A stretch of 64,000 nt of DNA from Cristatella mucedo (taxonomy: Eukaryota > Bryozoa > Phylactolaemata > Cristatellidae): the NCBI GenBank assembly GCA_009760855.2, contig WPIO01000079.1, positions 885,001 to 949,000 of the forward strand. The letters run 5' to 3'. Position numbers and translations under genes: made by a program. Positions 23,076 through 55,622 of the stretch are shown here, one piece after another. Every line of letters starts with the position of its first letter. Position 1 is the stretch's first letter. The notes below the pieces were generated by a model that was given only the letters and a program-made list of their open reading frames with translations, did no database searches and was not told the origin of the DNA.

Positions 23076-23740
23076 TATAATACAATGCATCTCTATCTGT
23101 AACTCCACAAAGCCAGAAAGACTATGTTGGTGTTACATAGGAGAGTTTTGTATAGCGCACTCACAGCCTAAGGGGCTTTCAATATGCATCCGGTAGCTGA
23201 AAGACTTCATCTCACGCAAAAAAGAGAAAGTGAAAAGCGTTGCCGAGTCAGGAGAGCAGTTGAGGTAGTGAGTAGCATAGAAGTAGCTGCTCAGGGCGGC
23301 TGGAAAGAATGTGCCAAAGTCGGCAGCAGGAGAGTAGTTGTCGTTACGTAAGGATTGTAGAAGCGAGCTCCACAGTCTAGGATCTGCAGAGCAAAAGCTT
23401 CTGTCGCCAACGGTTTTTAAGTGGAGGAATGGAACAGCTAAGTTATTGCCCATACAGGACCTGGGGGCACGACGAGGCTGAAACTGGTGCAGCAGTTCAG
23501 CCAAGTATGGAAGAGCCAACCCGTGGCAGGCCTTGTGGGTCAGCGTAAGAACTTGGCTCTGTAGTTATTGATCAAAAGCAACCATCCAAGCTCTTTCAGC
23601 AAAGGAGACACGTGATCAAACCTCTGGGATTTGTAAATTAACATTGTACCCATATTCATCACCAGCTGCAGTGGCCTAGTGGCTGTTTTGGTAGCCCAGC
23701 GAAAAGGGAATTACAATAATCTAGCCGAGACTGAAACAAG
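23076..23740 (-). mobile_element. LINE-B 3' half-fragment (reverse transcriptase C-terminus)
   Basis: The minus strand encodes the end of a non-LTR retrotransposon protein: a LAELLHQFQPRR segment, LAVPFLHLKTVGDRSFCSAD, PRLWSSLLQSLRND, FGTFFPAALSSYFYATHYLN. The tail includes GGAGTTAC…GAGATGCATTGT. Sequence upstream on the minus strand continues the element (SRLDYCNSL-type remnant near 23.7 kb). It carries stops and is dead. Confidence 0.85.
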
Positions 23741-24312
23741 GAGCAAGTTAAATGTTTGCAAGCCACAGTGGAAGACAGTTCCTAATCTTAGGTAAGAATC
23801 TAACGTAATGGCTAGCTAGCAGTGGAAGTGGTCTTCTTAACAAAGCTCTCAAAATTCAGGCAGCTGTCGGACGACACCTAAATTCTGAGGCACAAAGTGG
23901 TCGCACAACAGCATCGCCTATTAGAAGAGCAAGGCCTTATAATGGATGATTCGGCTGAGGAGACGCCTGCGTACATCTGCCATCGCGAACAGCAGTTTAT
24001 GCCTCATTGCTGCCGTAGGACAAGCCCCAGTTTGTCTTCGACCAGTTCACGCCCAGCTGCCTGCTGCTGCTGCTGCGGGGGGGGGGGGGGCGATAGGAAG
24101 AGGGCCAAAACACTTTCATACCAAAGTGATAATTTAAGTCAACAATCAATAATAGCGCAGACCTAAGTTTGTTGCTCGTTGTCGATGATTCCTTTTTTTC
24201 ATTCATTATCATTTTCTGTGGTGCCCGAGCACCCAGTACTCCGCTCAGTCAGTACCTGTGATCGGCCCATGCCGGTCAAGCAGAGCCTGCGATCGGTGAA
24301 CCCGTGATCAAC
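23741..24312. other. Intergenic; GGGGCG run and no gene
   Basis: No gene was recognised. It includes a homopolymeric G run at about 24.08 kb. Sequence up to about 23.9 kb could be further decayed LINE-B. Confidence 0.45.
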
Positions 24313-24348
24313 AGAGCCTGTGATCGGCCCATGCCGGTCACAGGCTCT
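24313..24348. repeat. Inverted repeat (hairpin), 16-bp arms
   Basis: AGAGCCTGTGATCGGC (24313-24328) pairs with 24333-24348 with a single G-T, around a CCAT loop. Related partial copies of the motif (CTGTGATCGGCCCATGCCGG) occur just upstream at about 24.26 kb, so the hairpin arose in a short direct-repeat region. Confidence 0.85.
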
Positions 24349-24498
24349 GCTGTTTGCCCTGTTGGCCTGTCAGCTGTTAATCCTTACGGCAATGCGAACA
24401 AACGGGACAAAAAAGTTAAACAAGTGGGGGAGAACAATATTAAAAGATGAAAGTGCCGAAGACGATGACATTGCTGAAGACGATGCAGCTGCTCAGGG

Positions 24499-24524
24499 AC
24501 GAGAGAGAGAGAGAGAGAGCAAAC

Positions 24525-24607
<83 letters not shown>
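24499..24607. repeat. (GA)n microsatellite
   Basis: Two GA tracts split by CAAACCACC; the second is about 75 bp of pure GA. Confidence 0.96.
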
Positions 24608-24608
<1 letters not shown>

Positions 24609-27600
24609 AAACCAGGGCTGCCGACGGTTGGTAGCAGCACAGTCACGACACGAGATAGCAACAGCTGCAGCCACCCGGAGCAGGTCAGCGGCGACGGCGC
24701 AGAACGGGACAGGCTCGGTGGCTTGCACGGGAGATAACACGCGGCTTGTGGTGGTGGTGGTGGGGTAGCACGGTGCCAGGGCCAGAAGCCGAGCACCATG
24801 CACGCTACGTCACGTGTTTCGGACAACATCGGGTCAATGCTCTACTCCTCCCGCAGCACGTGACGGACGGCCACGTGACGGCCGGGTCGCGAGTGTGTGC
24901 AGTCGAGATTCGAGGCGAACATGCTGCGAGGCGAGCTCCGACGCAGCAGCGCAGTGCTCCGCTGCACTTCAGTTGACAGCCTCGCCGTTGCTAGGATGGA
25001 GCGGAACCATCTCGTTTTTTCCAACGTCGTATGCAGCAGCAGCTACAGACAAACACTTGACCCTGCAAATGAAGGCATTCACAGTCACAAGCATGAGGAT
25101 GCAAGCTTTCACTCGACGGCTCCTCGAGGAGACGAGGCAGGAAGCGTGCATAGCAAGCAAAGCTGGCAGTGCTGCGAAGCCAGTTCCGCTTCCCCTGTGC
25201 GCGAGGTTAACGAGAGGGGGGGACATGCGGCCATACGTCTGTTGACCACGACGTTGACCACGCCGAGCAGAGCCGATCGAGGCACTTGCCGAGTAGTCAC
25301 CCGGACTCAAGAAAAAGCCGGACTCGGAGAAAGCTTCTAGTGAGGCCACACGTGAAGGCTGCCCACCAGACCCAGCCCAGAACAGACCGGATCACCTAGA
25401 TGCACAGCAGCCACCCGAGTGCCCACCATCAATCCACCATCCAGTCGGCCTGGATGCAGAGTAGAAACCCGCATGGCATCATGAAACAAATGCAGAGGGT
25501 GTGGCCGTCAGGGCACAGTCGTGTGCACTTGGATACCCCTCTACTACAAGGCCAATGCTGTGCGAAATATCAGATTTGGCTCTCCTCTGCCAAACGGATG
25601 CCCAGCACAACAGACAAGGTCTGATGAATGATGGCCGGCTGGTGCTACAGCCCCTGGTAAACAATCGTACACGTGTGGCAGCTTTGGATAACGTCTTTTG
25701 CACAAAGCACAGCTCACGTAACGGTGTTGGAACTCACAACCGCCTGACCGATTGCTGGTGACACTAGCACCTCAAAGCACGGCTAGCAGCAGGCCGGAGA
25801 AGCAGCCTCAATGCATGCAAGCGCACTGGCGATAGCTGAGCATTGCAGCGATCATGATGCACACAGCACACGAATGAATCCACGTGCTTTCTGGGTGTAC
25901 TCTCCTAAGCTCCAGAAGAGTAACTTGCACTCGCTGCTTTTTAGATCACCCTTTTTGTCAAATCTAGGCCATAGATTAGGACATATCATGTTCGCAAGTA
26001 ATAACCCAACTCAGGAGTCGCTAAGACGATTACTGGCACCTGTCGTAACCAGCTGATTAGAATGCCGGCGGCCGCCCCCCGGCCGTATCACAGTGCATTC
26101 CTCACTCCGACTGCCGGTCCGAGTAGGAGCCTTCGAATCCGTGCACGAAGGACTGTAGAAGCAACAAGAGCAGGCTGCAGAGTCGATAGCCTTGGCCTCG
26201 CTAGTGGGGCGTGACAGAAGATGAAGAGGAGTGTTCCTGCGCAGGTCTCGCAGTGCCCTCGGCCAGTCCCTTCGACCCGGCAGCCATCTGCCAGGCAGGA
26301 CGACCACGAAATGCAACGTGTCTGCTCAGTGGCCGAGCCGGGCATCCCAAAGGACACATAAGCACCTCCTGTTGGGAGAGGGTGGCCTGAGGGGGTGGGT
26401 GGGGGGTGAACGGGTAGGGAGCAAGGAGGCAAGCGCAGATGTTGAAGGCTTCACTTCACAGCAGTGGGCGTACCCCTCTCGAAGCAAGGGCTACGGTGGC
26501 TGCAAGCTAGGCGACCTGCCGGAAGCCGCGCAGGCTCGCCGGGCGGCTATTCGTGTGCAGAGATATGGCTGTTTGGGGGTAGTTTTCCGATGCTGGCATC
26601 AGGTGGCATTGCTGGCATAGTGGGCAGAGTGTTTAACCAGATGTGCTTTTCAGAACGTGGACCATGTGCAAGATGTCTTGGAGAGAGACAAAATAATAAT
26701 CAATAGGACTAGCAGAAATGATAGGCTCAGTCAGTGAGCATGAGTTAAACTCAACAAGAGGTTCTTCGAACGGATTACCTAGACCGACGACTGAGAAGTG
26801 ATCCAACGGGACCGGTGATCTCAGCAGTCGATCTATTCCAGTGGCGGAGTCAGCATCACACGAGAGAGCTAGAATATATTAGATGAAATCGCTGCCAAGC
26901 AAGGCACTTAAGCAGCCATTTAAGAACCAAGGTTCGCCTACTTTTTTCCCGAAAAGAGTCGGTATTGCTTTTGTATACTTTTAGGATCTTAATAGATACT
27001 ATTTTACCCACCGTGTCCAGCTGCTGCCCACTGCCTGTTTTGAGATTTTGCAGACTGCAAGTTGTAAGTAAGACCGGCCGACCCCCCCCCCGTTGGTCAT
27101 GTTGTTGGTGCTGCATAGTGATGAAACCCCAGCTCATTCCGATCAGCCAGATAATAGCAATCATTAGAAAATATTAGCATCCCCGAGTTATGATTATTAG
27201 GAACCGGATGAGACATAGTTGATGGCTTGGATCTTATCAATGGACATCTGAAGTGATGATTAGTCAGTTTTGTTTGAACTTCCAGGCCGAGTCCTGAAAA
27301 GCTCTAGTACTGAGGCAATATTGATTACTGTCGTGCTCTGCCCTTGTCTGCATACCAGGAACACTGTCAGGCCGCTCTCGAACTACAATTAGGCCGGAAA
27401 AAACATCCTAAAATTGGATGCCTTCGTGGACCGTTTTGCTTAGGAAAAAGCTCATACTCTAAGTATGCCAGCAACATCTGGGAAGCGAGTTAGAGGTAAC
27501 ACCGTCAAAGCAGAGCAATTAGATGAGATTGGTCTGCAATCGCTTCTAGAGAAAGCCACTTTTCTGTCTGTCAATAATATTGCAAGTCTTTTAACAAGCT

Positions 27601-28261
27601 CCATTGGACTACTGGAGATTGGGGCAGATCTGTATACAGGGAAGTGAGGAAATTCATGCTGTTTTCATTTCAAACTGCAAAAGAAGGCTTTACAAGTATC
27701 GGCGACCCAAAGAAGTTTACTCACCCATGCGACTGCTGCCAGCGGTCAAATTCACAGAAAAGGTACTACGGTATGCGGGTGCTTCAGCAGAAATGGCATC
27801 AGCAGTCCTGCACAGAGTACCAGGCAGCATGACCCAAGACATTTATTCAGCCCATTAGGCTGTCGGACTTTAAAGTGCAATTGTACTTCGTAGCCAAGGT
27901 TCCAATACAACGATCCATAATAATGACTAAACCTAAGAATTTTCTTTATCAATTTATTTGAGTTCGGTTACTCCCCCCCCCACCGTGAGAGGCCAAGTCA
28001 GTCCCCAGACCTTAATACAATCAAGAAAGCACTCAGAGAATGGATTCGAGTGATAGCTACTGCAGCTGGCTATCAGTATCAAGTCAGCTGATGTGCTTTC
28101 TGCCTACCACGACGAGCCTGAACGAACGCTACGGTCCATGTTTATGAACGTTGTATCAGTTCCATGCCCTGGGCGAGTCCGGCAGGTCATTAGAAATAAG
28201 GCAGGTGCAACGTCGTACTAGCTCCTATTAGCTCAACAAATGCTGATAATTGCTGCAACAT
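24608..28261. other. Intergenic, no gene supported
   Basis: About 3.65 kb without a recognisable family. A plus-strand frame at 27465-27650 (MPATSGKRVRGNTVKAEQLD…, about 60 codons) followed by another overlapping frame looks somewhat protein-like. It has no recognised domain and could be a decayed transposon or chance. Homopolymer C runs occur at about 27.08 and 27.97 kb. Confidence 0.45.
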
Positions 28262-28367
28262 GTTGCCCTTTCTTATTTCAAGCAGTGCACACAATTTTTT
28301 AAATGCACACTTTTGTATATACACCCATAAAAAAGTGTGTGCACTGCTTGAAATAAGAAAAGGCAAC
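28262..28367. repeat. Long inverted repeat, 32-bp arms (MITE-like or hairpin)
   Basis: 28262-28293 and 28336-28367 are reverse complements over 32 bp with one mismatch (CTTATTTCAAGCAGTGCACA core), separated by a 42-bp AT-rich spacer. An alternative inner pairing (GCACACTTTT with AAAAAAGTGTGTGC) is also possible. No clear target-site duplication was seen. Confidence 0.9.
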
Positions 28368-28499
28368 TTGTTCCAGAAATTACGACTTATTGCCTAGATT
28401 ACCTAACCTAATTGCATACCTCCGTGATAACAAAGACTGATGGAGTTTCTCCGGCATAGAAAAAATATATATTTTTTATTAATTATATAAATATATAAT

Positions 28500-28633
28500 T
28501 CATTTGCATAGCGTCCCAAGAGAACTCAAATCTCTACTCAGGCGGTTCATATAAGTCTCGGGACTCGAGTCCAAGACCTCAGCCAGACCTTGGTCGGGGC
28601 GAGCACGTTAACTGCTGGACCACTCCAGCTCTT
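28500..28633 (-). mobile_element. SINE-B, tRNA head with LINE-A-like tail
   Basis: On the minus strand: GAGCTGGAGTGGTCCAGCAG (A-box region), TCTTGGACTCGAGTCCCGAG (B box close to GGTTCGAGTCC), then CGCCTGAGTAGAGATTTGAG and TTCTCTTGGGACGCTATGCA. It is the best-preserved copy of the SINE-B head in the window. Confidence 0.8.
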
Positions 28634-28638
28634 ATATA

Positions 28639-28690
<52 letters not shown>
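28634..28690. repeat. (AT)n microsatellite
   Basis: About 50 bp of pure TA dinucleotides next to the SINE-B head. Confidence 0.95.
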
Positions 28691-28693
<3 letters not shown>

Positions 28694-29484
28694 AAAACAA
28701 AGGTACGTAGGTGGTCGCCATGACGGCTGGCATAGCCATTGAAATAATTTCCCGCTTGAGTGAGTATGCCTTGAACCTGTATATACAAACTTCAAACCTT
28801 GCTAGTAAGTTCCAGTCTGACTTTAGAGCTAATCATTCCACAGAGTCAGCATTGCTTCGGGTGTACAACGACCTACTTAGGAATGCAGACATGGGTAGAG
28901 TGTCTCTGCTTGTTTTGCTCGATCTTTCGGCAGCTTTTGACACTATCGATCACCAAGTTCTTCTTCGCCTGGATACGACTGGCACTGCTCTAAAATGGTT
29001 CAGGTCCTATCTCAGTGGGGGACTCTAAAGTATTGACATGAATGGAATTACATCATCCGAATTACCTCTGAAATATGGGGTACCTCAGGGCTCCGTGCTA
29101 GGTCCGGTTCTTAACACGGTTTATACTCTCCCTCTTACCGATGTGATTGGCTAGCATAATCTAGGCTTTCACGTTTATGCGGATGAAACTCAGTTGTACC
29201 TTTGCTTTGATTCCTCCCAGCCTTCGAGCACCTCAAATTCTCTTAACTCCCTGGCTGCATGTACTGATGACATATGCACATGGATGGCATCAAATTTTCT
29301 TAAATTGAATGATGATAAAACTAACTTACTAGTTATGGGCAAACAAAGTGTGATTCAGAAATTGGAAAGGCTTATGCTCAAAATCGGCTCTGCCAGCATG
29401 TCTCCTGTTAAATCTGCACGAATTCTAGGTGTCATGTTCCAAAGCAACCTTTCGCTAGACGACCACATCAGCTCCACAATCAAG

Positions 29485-29560
29485 TAATAATAACAATAAT
29501 GCACTTGATAAAGCGCCCTCAGAGAACTCGATCTCTTTCTAGGTGCTTTACATTTTCTAG
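29485..29560 (-). mobile_element. Nested LINE-A tail insertion 1
   Basis: Reverse-orientation LINE-A terminus (TAATAATAACAATAATGCAC…GAGAACTCGATCTC…CTTTACATTT) splitting the host LINE between …CAATCAAG and TCTGCCTACTTTC, which are contiguous in other copies. Confidence 0.9.
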
Positions 29561-29608
29561 TCTGCCTACTTTCAGCTACATAAAATTGCTAAAAATCGGG
29601 CTTGTTTA

Positions 29609-29789
29609 TAATAATAATAATAATAATAATGCACTTGGTAAAACGCCCTCAGAGAACTCAATCTCTTTCTAGGTGCTTTACATTTGCTGCAAAGGGAAAT
29701 GCGATTGAATGGTGAGTGCTATCATACTTGATAAACGACATGAATAACATGGTTAGGGGTGACATGCACAGGGTCAGCATACAATTTAG
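29609..29789 (-). mobile_element. Nested LINE-A tail insertion 2 with 7-bp target-site duplication
   Basis: About 180 bp of reverse-orientation LINE-A 3' end inside the older LINE-A copy. The flanking host repeats TTGTTTA at 29602-29608 and 29790-29796, as expected for target-primed insertion. Removing it restores the uninterrupted order GGGCTTGTTTAGATAAGG seen in other copies. Confidence 0.9.
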
Positions 29790-30626
29790 TTGTTTAGATA
29801 AGGATACCACGTCTAAGTTGGTCCATGCATTTGTGACATCCCATCTTGACTTCTGTAACTCACTGCTTGCTGACCTACCGGCATGTGCAATCAGGCGCTT
29901 ACAGCTGGTGCAAAATTCTGCAGCTAGGCTTGTCTGTCGTGACCGTTGCAGTTGCCACATTACACCACTTCTAGCCGACCTGCACTGGCTATCAGTCAAG
30001 CAACGGATCGACTTCAAGACTTCGTCACTCACTTTTAGGTCTTGGCTCCAGCCTACCTGTCAGATCTACTCCCTCACCAGGCCAAGCATCGCCAAGCATC
30101 ACGTGCTTTTCGGAATCTAACTGTTTACCTAAACCTCGTACAAACCTCAAATCCTTTGGAGACCATCCATTTTATCGTATGCTCCCAAAGCCCGTAACTC
30201 ACTCCCGACTTGCATCACGACATCCCCTGACTTAAACACATTTAAAAAGAACCTAAAAAATGCACTTATTTCTGACAGCATTTAGTGGGTCTCTGCGATT
30301 CGTCCTTCATGTGTGTATGCGTGTTGACACTGTGCACGGTGACACTAACTACACTTGCATGCTGACCCTGTGCATGTCACCCCTAACTATGTTATTCGTG
30401 TTGTTGATCAAGTATGCTACCACTCACCATTCAATTGCATTTCCTATTGCATATTGCATATTTCAATTGCATTAACTTTCGATTCAATTGCATTAACCAT
30501 TCGACCGTTTTTCCTTTGCAGCAAATGTAAAGTGCCTAGAAAGAGATTGAGTTCTCTGAGGATGCCTTATCAAGTGCATTATTATTATTATTATTACAAA
30601 CGGCAACTTCACTGGAACCTTCGATT

Positions 30627-31115
30627 ATGTCATGTCATGTCATGTCATGTATCTCCGTCAGTAACTCCACAAAGTCATAAAGACCATGTGGGTGTTATGC
30701 AGGAGAGTTTTGCATAGCGCACTCACAACCTAAGCGGCTTTCGGTACACATTCGGTAGCCAACAGACTTCGTCTCACGCAACAAAGAGAAAGTGGGAAGC
30801 ATAGCAGAGTTAGGAGAGCAGTTGAGGTAGTGAGTAGCATAGAAGTAGCAGTTCAGGACCGCTGAAAAAGATGTGCCATAGTCGGCAGTTGGAGAGTAGA
30901 TGTCGTTGCTTAAGAATTGTGGAAGCGAGTTCCACAGTCTAGGACCTGCAGAGCTAAAGCTTCTGTCGCCAACTGTTTTTAAGCGGAGGAATGGGACAGC
31001 TAATTTATTGTCCACACAGGACCTGAGGGTGCGAACAGGCTGAAACTGATGCAGCAGTTCAGCTAGGTACAAATGAGCCAAGCCGTGGCGGGCCTTGTGG
31101 TTCAGCGTAAGAACT
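30627..31115 (-). mobile_element. LINE-B 3' fragment directly downstream of the SLC22 stop codon
   Basis: Tail starts in (TGTCA)n at 30627-30650. The minus strand encodes HLYLAELLHQFQPVRTLRSC, KTVGDRSFSSAGPRLWNSLP and a GTSFSAVLNCYFYATHYLNC segment. Same orientation as the SLC22 gene; its 5' edge lies about 40 bp past the stop codon. Confidence 0.88.
31004..31009 (-). promoter_or_regulatory. Candidate poly(A) signal AATAAA for the SLC22 gene
   Basis: AATAAA on the minus strand about 145 nt after the SLC22 stop codon, inside the LINE-B fragment. It is the first AATAAA downstream of the stop. Cleavage-site use is not demonstrable from sequence alone. Confidence 0.4.
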
Positions 31116-31153
31116 TACAATTGCTATTGCAATGCAGCCCTCAACGTTCACCA

Positions 31154-52137
<20,984 letters not shown>

Positions 52138-54180
52138 CCGGCCACGACCGCGCAGCGTACCCAATAATTTGCCTCGACGCTGGTCTCGCGCGGGCGGAGA
52201 GCCTACGGGCTGGGCGAGGTCGCACACGCGCTTGCCTACGCAAAGTTCAATGGGGCGCCGGCATGTAACTTAGCGCCGCGCCCGCAGCCGTCACCCGAAG
52301 CCGCCAGCGCCGCCGCGATAAGGCTCTGCGGCTTTCACGCGGCGCGCGCGCTGACCTTCTCACCTCGCCGCCCACCGGGGTAGGAGGTCGGAATGTCCAC
52401 CTGACGTGGCGCCGTCCGGCGAATGGCCTCGGTGTCAATGCGGATCCGTCGAGCGGCGTCAAAACTCGCGGCTTCTGACAGCGGTGTTGCAAGACCAAGC
52501 GCCCGGCGGCATCTCTTATAAGGTCATTTTGCGAAAAATTCGTCCGCAGGTATAGATCGCAGCAGACCTGCGGTTAGACTGGGATAATGAATACAGTGCT
52601 AATAGTGGAGCATTTTCATAGCGCCGTAAGAGAACTAGATATTTTTGCAGGCACTTCCACGCATAGCGAAAGGAAAATATCCGCCGATTTACAAGGCGCT
52701 CAATTGTCGCTCGCTCGCGTTCGCGGGACGCTTCGCATCTACAAAGGGCGCGACGCGAGCTCGATCGGGTCGGGTAGAATCTGTTTATGCGCAGCGATGA
52801 GTGAATAACAAGTCGGCGTACGATGGTGTGCCCGGGTCGCGGTCCCGCTTGCCGCCAGTCCAAAGTCCACGGGGCTAATTCTCGTAGCAGCGCACTCCGA
52901 TCCGATAGAACGACGCCAGCTAATCTAGACGGTCGCGCGAGGCGCGAGGCGCGGCCAAGATCGGAGCCTGCGGCCTGGCTCGGAATGCCAGCCTCCTCCC
53001 CCTTAAGCTGCACTCCGCTGGGCGCGTTTAGCAGCTCGCACGCGCGCACAGGCACGCACTTACACGCGCGCGCGCTCGCGTATAGGGCGAGAGCAGCTGC
53101 GGGCGTGACACGCGACGCGTGACAGCTGGCTGTTCACGCCCTCGCCACCGGACTCTCATCCGAGGAGCACGTGCCGCGCGCACCTGGGCGTGCGCTCGCG
53201 CGAACCGGACCCGGAATCGCACGCTCACGTCAGGTGGCGAGCGAACGCTCTGCTCGGCAGCTGGAGCCAAGTACAGCGTCCGACGTCCAACGGGCGGCGC
53301 CGAAACGCGCGATCGCGCGGCGGCACCGGATAAGGCGCGCCTGCGCCGGCCGAGATCGTGACGCCGACGCACCGACGGACCAGGCGGAGAGAAAAACCCT
53401 CCCTCTCAGCCTCGCCACCGACTGCGCACGCGCGCGTGCGCGCACTCGTCACCGACCGCTAGTCGCGACGCCCCGATTCTCCCCGTCGCACTTTCTCACG
53501 GCGGTGAAATCGTCGCACCTGCGGCGGCGGCGGCGGAGAGGTCCACGGCGGCCTTTTGCTCGCTTTGCCTTTGCTCGCTTCGCAGCACTCGTTCGGCTCT
53601 GCGCCCGTCCGCGCGGCGGCGCTGCGCCGCGGCAACCCGACCCTCGCACGCACGGCCGGCGGCTACTCGGCGAGGCGCCCGCCCTGCGCCACGCCCGTCG
53701 TACCCCGCCCCCGCCGTGCGACGGCCGAGTGACGCCGGGCCCGAGCTCGCGATAGGAGCGAGCTGCGACGTCTCAAGAGAAGCGGCAACTTCCGGCGATA
53801 AGCGGTCGGGTGCGCGCAGAAGACTTCGGAGCCGCTAGCGCTAGCGTCGCGCCACGCTACGTCATGCGGCCTTGCAGTCAGGCTTCGATGACGTGTAGGG
53901 CAAGAGCCGCCGACATGGGACGGCCAGTTGCGCGTCGGGCATCGGCACAGCGACGCAGCCTTGTCCATTTATTGCTAGCCACGGTCAGTTTGGGTGGGGC
54001 AGCGCTTGCAGCAGTCGAGAGGCTCGGCCGAGGTCCAGGGAAGAACCAACTGCGAGCGCCAGCAGGGCCGGTAGAGCACCAGCGGAGCACGCCCCAAACG
54101 GGTCGACTAGCACGTCACATCCGGTAGTGGCGATCGCAGCCAGGGGAGCGACTTTCGTTGCTCGCTCTGTACGCGACGCA
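52138..54180 (-). promoter_or_regulatory. CpG-rich upstream region of the SLC22 gene
   Basis: Continuous CpG-dense sequence upstream of the SLC22 ATG (many GCGCGC and CGCGCGCTCGC runs near 53.04-53.35 kb), reaching also into intron 1 from about 51.6 kb. It is inferred to be a CpG-island promoter with 5' UTR. Plus-strand frames of up to 194 codons here have no domain and overlap minus-strand frames of similar length. A diverged LINE-A-tail-like piece sits at about 52.61-52.67 kb. No core promoter motif was fixed. Confidence 0.6.
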
Positions 54181-54199
54181 AAAAAGATGCACCACATTC

Positions 54200-54621
54200 A
54201 GGCGTACGCACCAGGCTAAGCATCGTACCAACCGCTTTTCGAAATCCAACAGCTTACCAACACCTCGTACAAACCTCAAATCCTTTGGAGACCGCGCATT
54301 TAGTTCATATGCTCCCAAAGCCTGGAACTCCCTCCCGACCTGCGTCAGAACATCCCCTGACTTGACCACATTTAAAAAGAACATAAAAACACACCTATTT
54401 AGGACAGCATTTAGTGGGTCCCTGTGATTCGTCCTTTATGTGCTTATGCGTGCTGACACTGTGCATGCTGCCACTAACCATGTTATACATGTTGTTTATC
54501 AAGCATGATATTACTCACCATTCAATCGCGTTTTCCCTTGCAGCAAATTTAAAGCGCCTAGAAAGTGTTTGAGTTCTCCGAGGGCGTTTTATCAAGTGCA
54601 TTATTATTATTGTTATTATTA
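54200..54621 (+). mobile_element. LINE-A 3' fragment (5'-truncated)
   Basis: Reads AKHRTNRFSKSNSLPTPRTN, LKSFGDRAFSSYAPKAWNSL and PTCVRTSPDLTTFKKNIKTH in one open frame, then 3' UTR, hairpin (AGTGTTTGAGTTCTCC) and (ATT)n. Inserted at the edge of the CpG island. Confidence 0.92.
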
Positions 54622-54853
54622 CGCAGCCAAAGCGGCTAGATTACGTTAAGGCTTGAGATTATTTGCTGCTCCTGAATTACAGCGATTACAACCGTAAATG
54701 TCACAGCCAATGGTTAGACGGTGTGAAAAGCCCAACTCGAGTGACAGATATTTATATTAATATATCGTGAAATATATATATATATATCTATATATAATTA
54801 TAGAATATATATATAATTATATAATATATATAAATAATTATAGAAATATAGAA

Positions 54854-54892
<39 letters not shown>

Positions 54893-55536
54893 AATATTTT
54901 TTGGGGTTCGAAGTGAGCGGCACGCTATGGCTAGCGATGTACAGATCCGGCCCTCTGCGGCTGTCGAATCAATCGACTGCACTGCTGCGCAGTGACTCAG
55001 GCTCGCTATCCGAATTAATTAAAGTGAGAAAGTTCGTCACATGGCAAGACGGCGGCCTCCAACCAACGCTAGCGAATCAGTGCCCGGCGTTCCTGCTGTT
55101 AGGTGCGAGACGTGACGCTAGCTAACCGGAGCGCGGCATTCATGAGTCGCAGATGGCCTGAGTTCCTGTTCGTGTTAATGTCTCACGAGTTAAGCATTGC
55201 ACTCAGGCAAGTACACGGGCTCACTCGACGACAAAAAACATATAGTGTACGAAGAGGTAATAGAACATAGAGGTAATCAAATTTATGTACAGTATTTTAT
55301 TTCTACTATGACTCAGCGAAGTGAGTCGACCGGCTTAACTCGTTTTAAAGGTAAGAGCGCACTTGGCTGTTGCCGTGCACTGCTACCGTCGGCACAACTT
55401 CGCGAATCAATTGGGCAGCGTCTGCGATTCGTGGGCGGTACTTCGAGGCCGCAGGTCCCCACGAATAGTTATGAGGCATCGGCGGGGGTGGGGCTAGCTT
55501 CGCTACGAGCTACGCAGCGCTCGTGGCTGGCTCCGG
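54622..55536. other. Intergenic; AT microsatellite, no gene
   Basis: Includes an AT/TATA-rich tract (see separate entry) and short unsupported frames. Nothing else was recognised. Confidence 0.5.
54766..54888. repeat. (AT)n-rich low-complexity tract
   Basis: TATATA runs interrupted by AATTATAGAAATATAG-type words; the last about 30 bp is pure TA. Confidence 0.93.
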
Positions 55537-55622
55537 ACTATAATAATAATATCAGCACACTTGATAAAGCGCCCTAAGAGAACTCAATATCTTTCTAGGC
55601 GCTTTACATTTGCTGCAAAGAC
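55537..55622 (-). mobile_element. LINE-A 3' tail fragment
   Basis: TAATAATAATATCAGCACAC TTGATAAAGCGCCCTAAGAG AACTCAATATCTTTCTAGGC GCTTTACATTTGCTGCAAAG. Confidence 0.9.

Larger units (their letters stand above)
28790..30597 (+). pseudogene. LINE-A (CR1/L2-like non-LTR retrotransposon), 5'-truncated and inactivated
   Basis: The longest LINE-A copy. It starts inside the reverse transcriptase with FQSDFRANHSTESALLRVYN, then SLLVLLDLSAAFDTIDHQVL (palm motif A), a PQGSVLGPV-type motif, and the catalytic box YADET, where family members have YADD: the second Asp codon is GAA at 29185-29187. Next come LNSLAACTDDICTWMASNFL and the C-terminal region LVHAFVTSHLDFCNSLLADL…LHWLSVKQRIDFK. It ends in the 3' UTR, the AGAGATTGAGTTCTCT hairpin and (ATT)n. 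Extra stops are visible (after YLSGGL, and TAG before the CTAGGC ahead of the YADE box). Two smaller LINE-A tails are nested inside it. Family knowledge: such proteins nick DNA and prime reverse transcription at the 3' tail. This copy cannot do so. Confidence 0.9.

Noticed and set aside
53171-53755. 194-codon plus-strand frame upstream of the SLC22 gene
   Set aside because: Arg/Pro/Ala-rich product of CpG-island composition with competing minus-strand frames; no recognisable domain.
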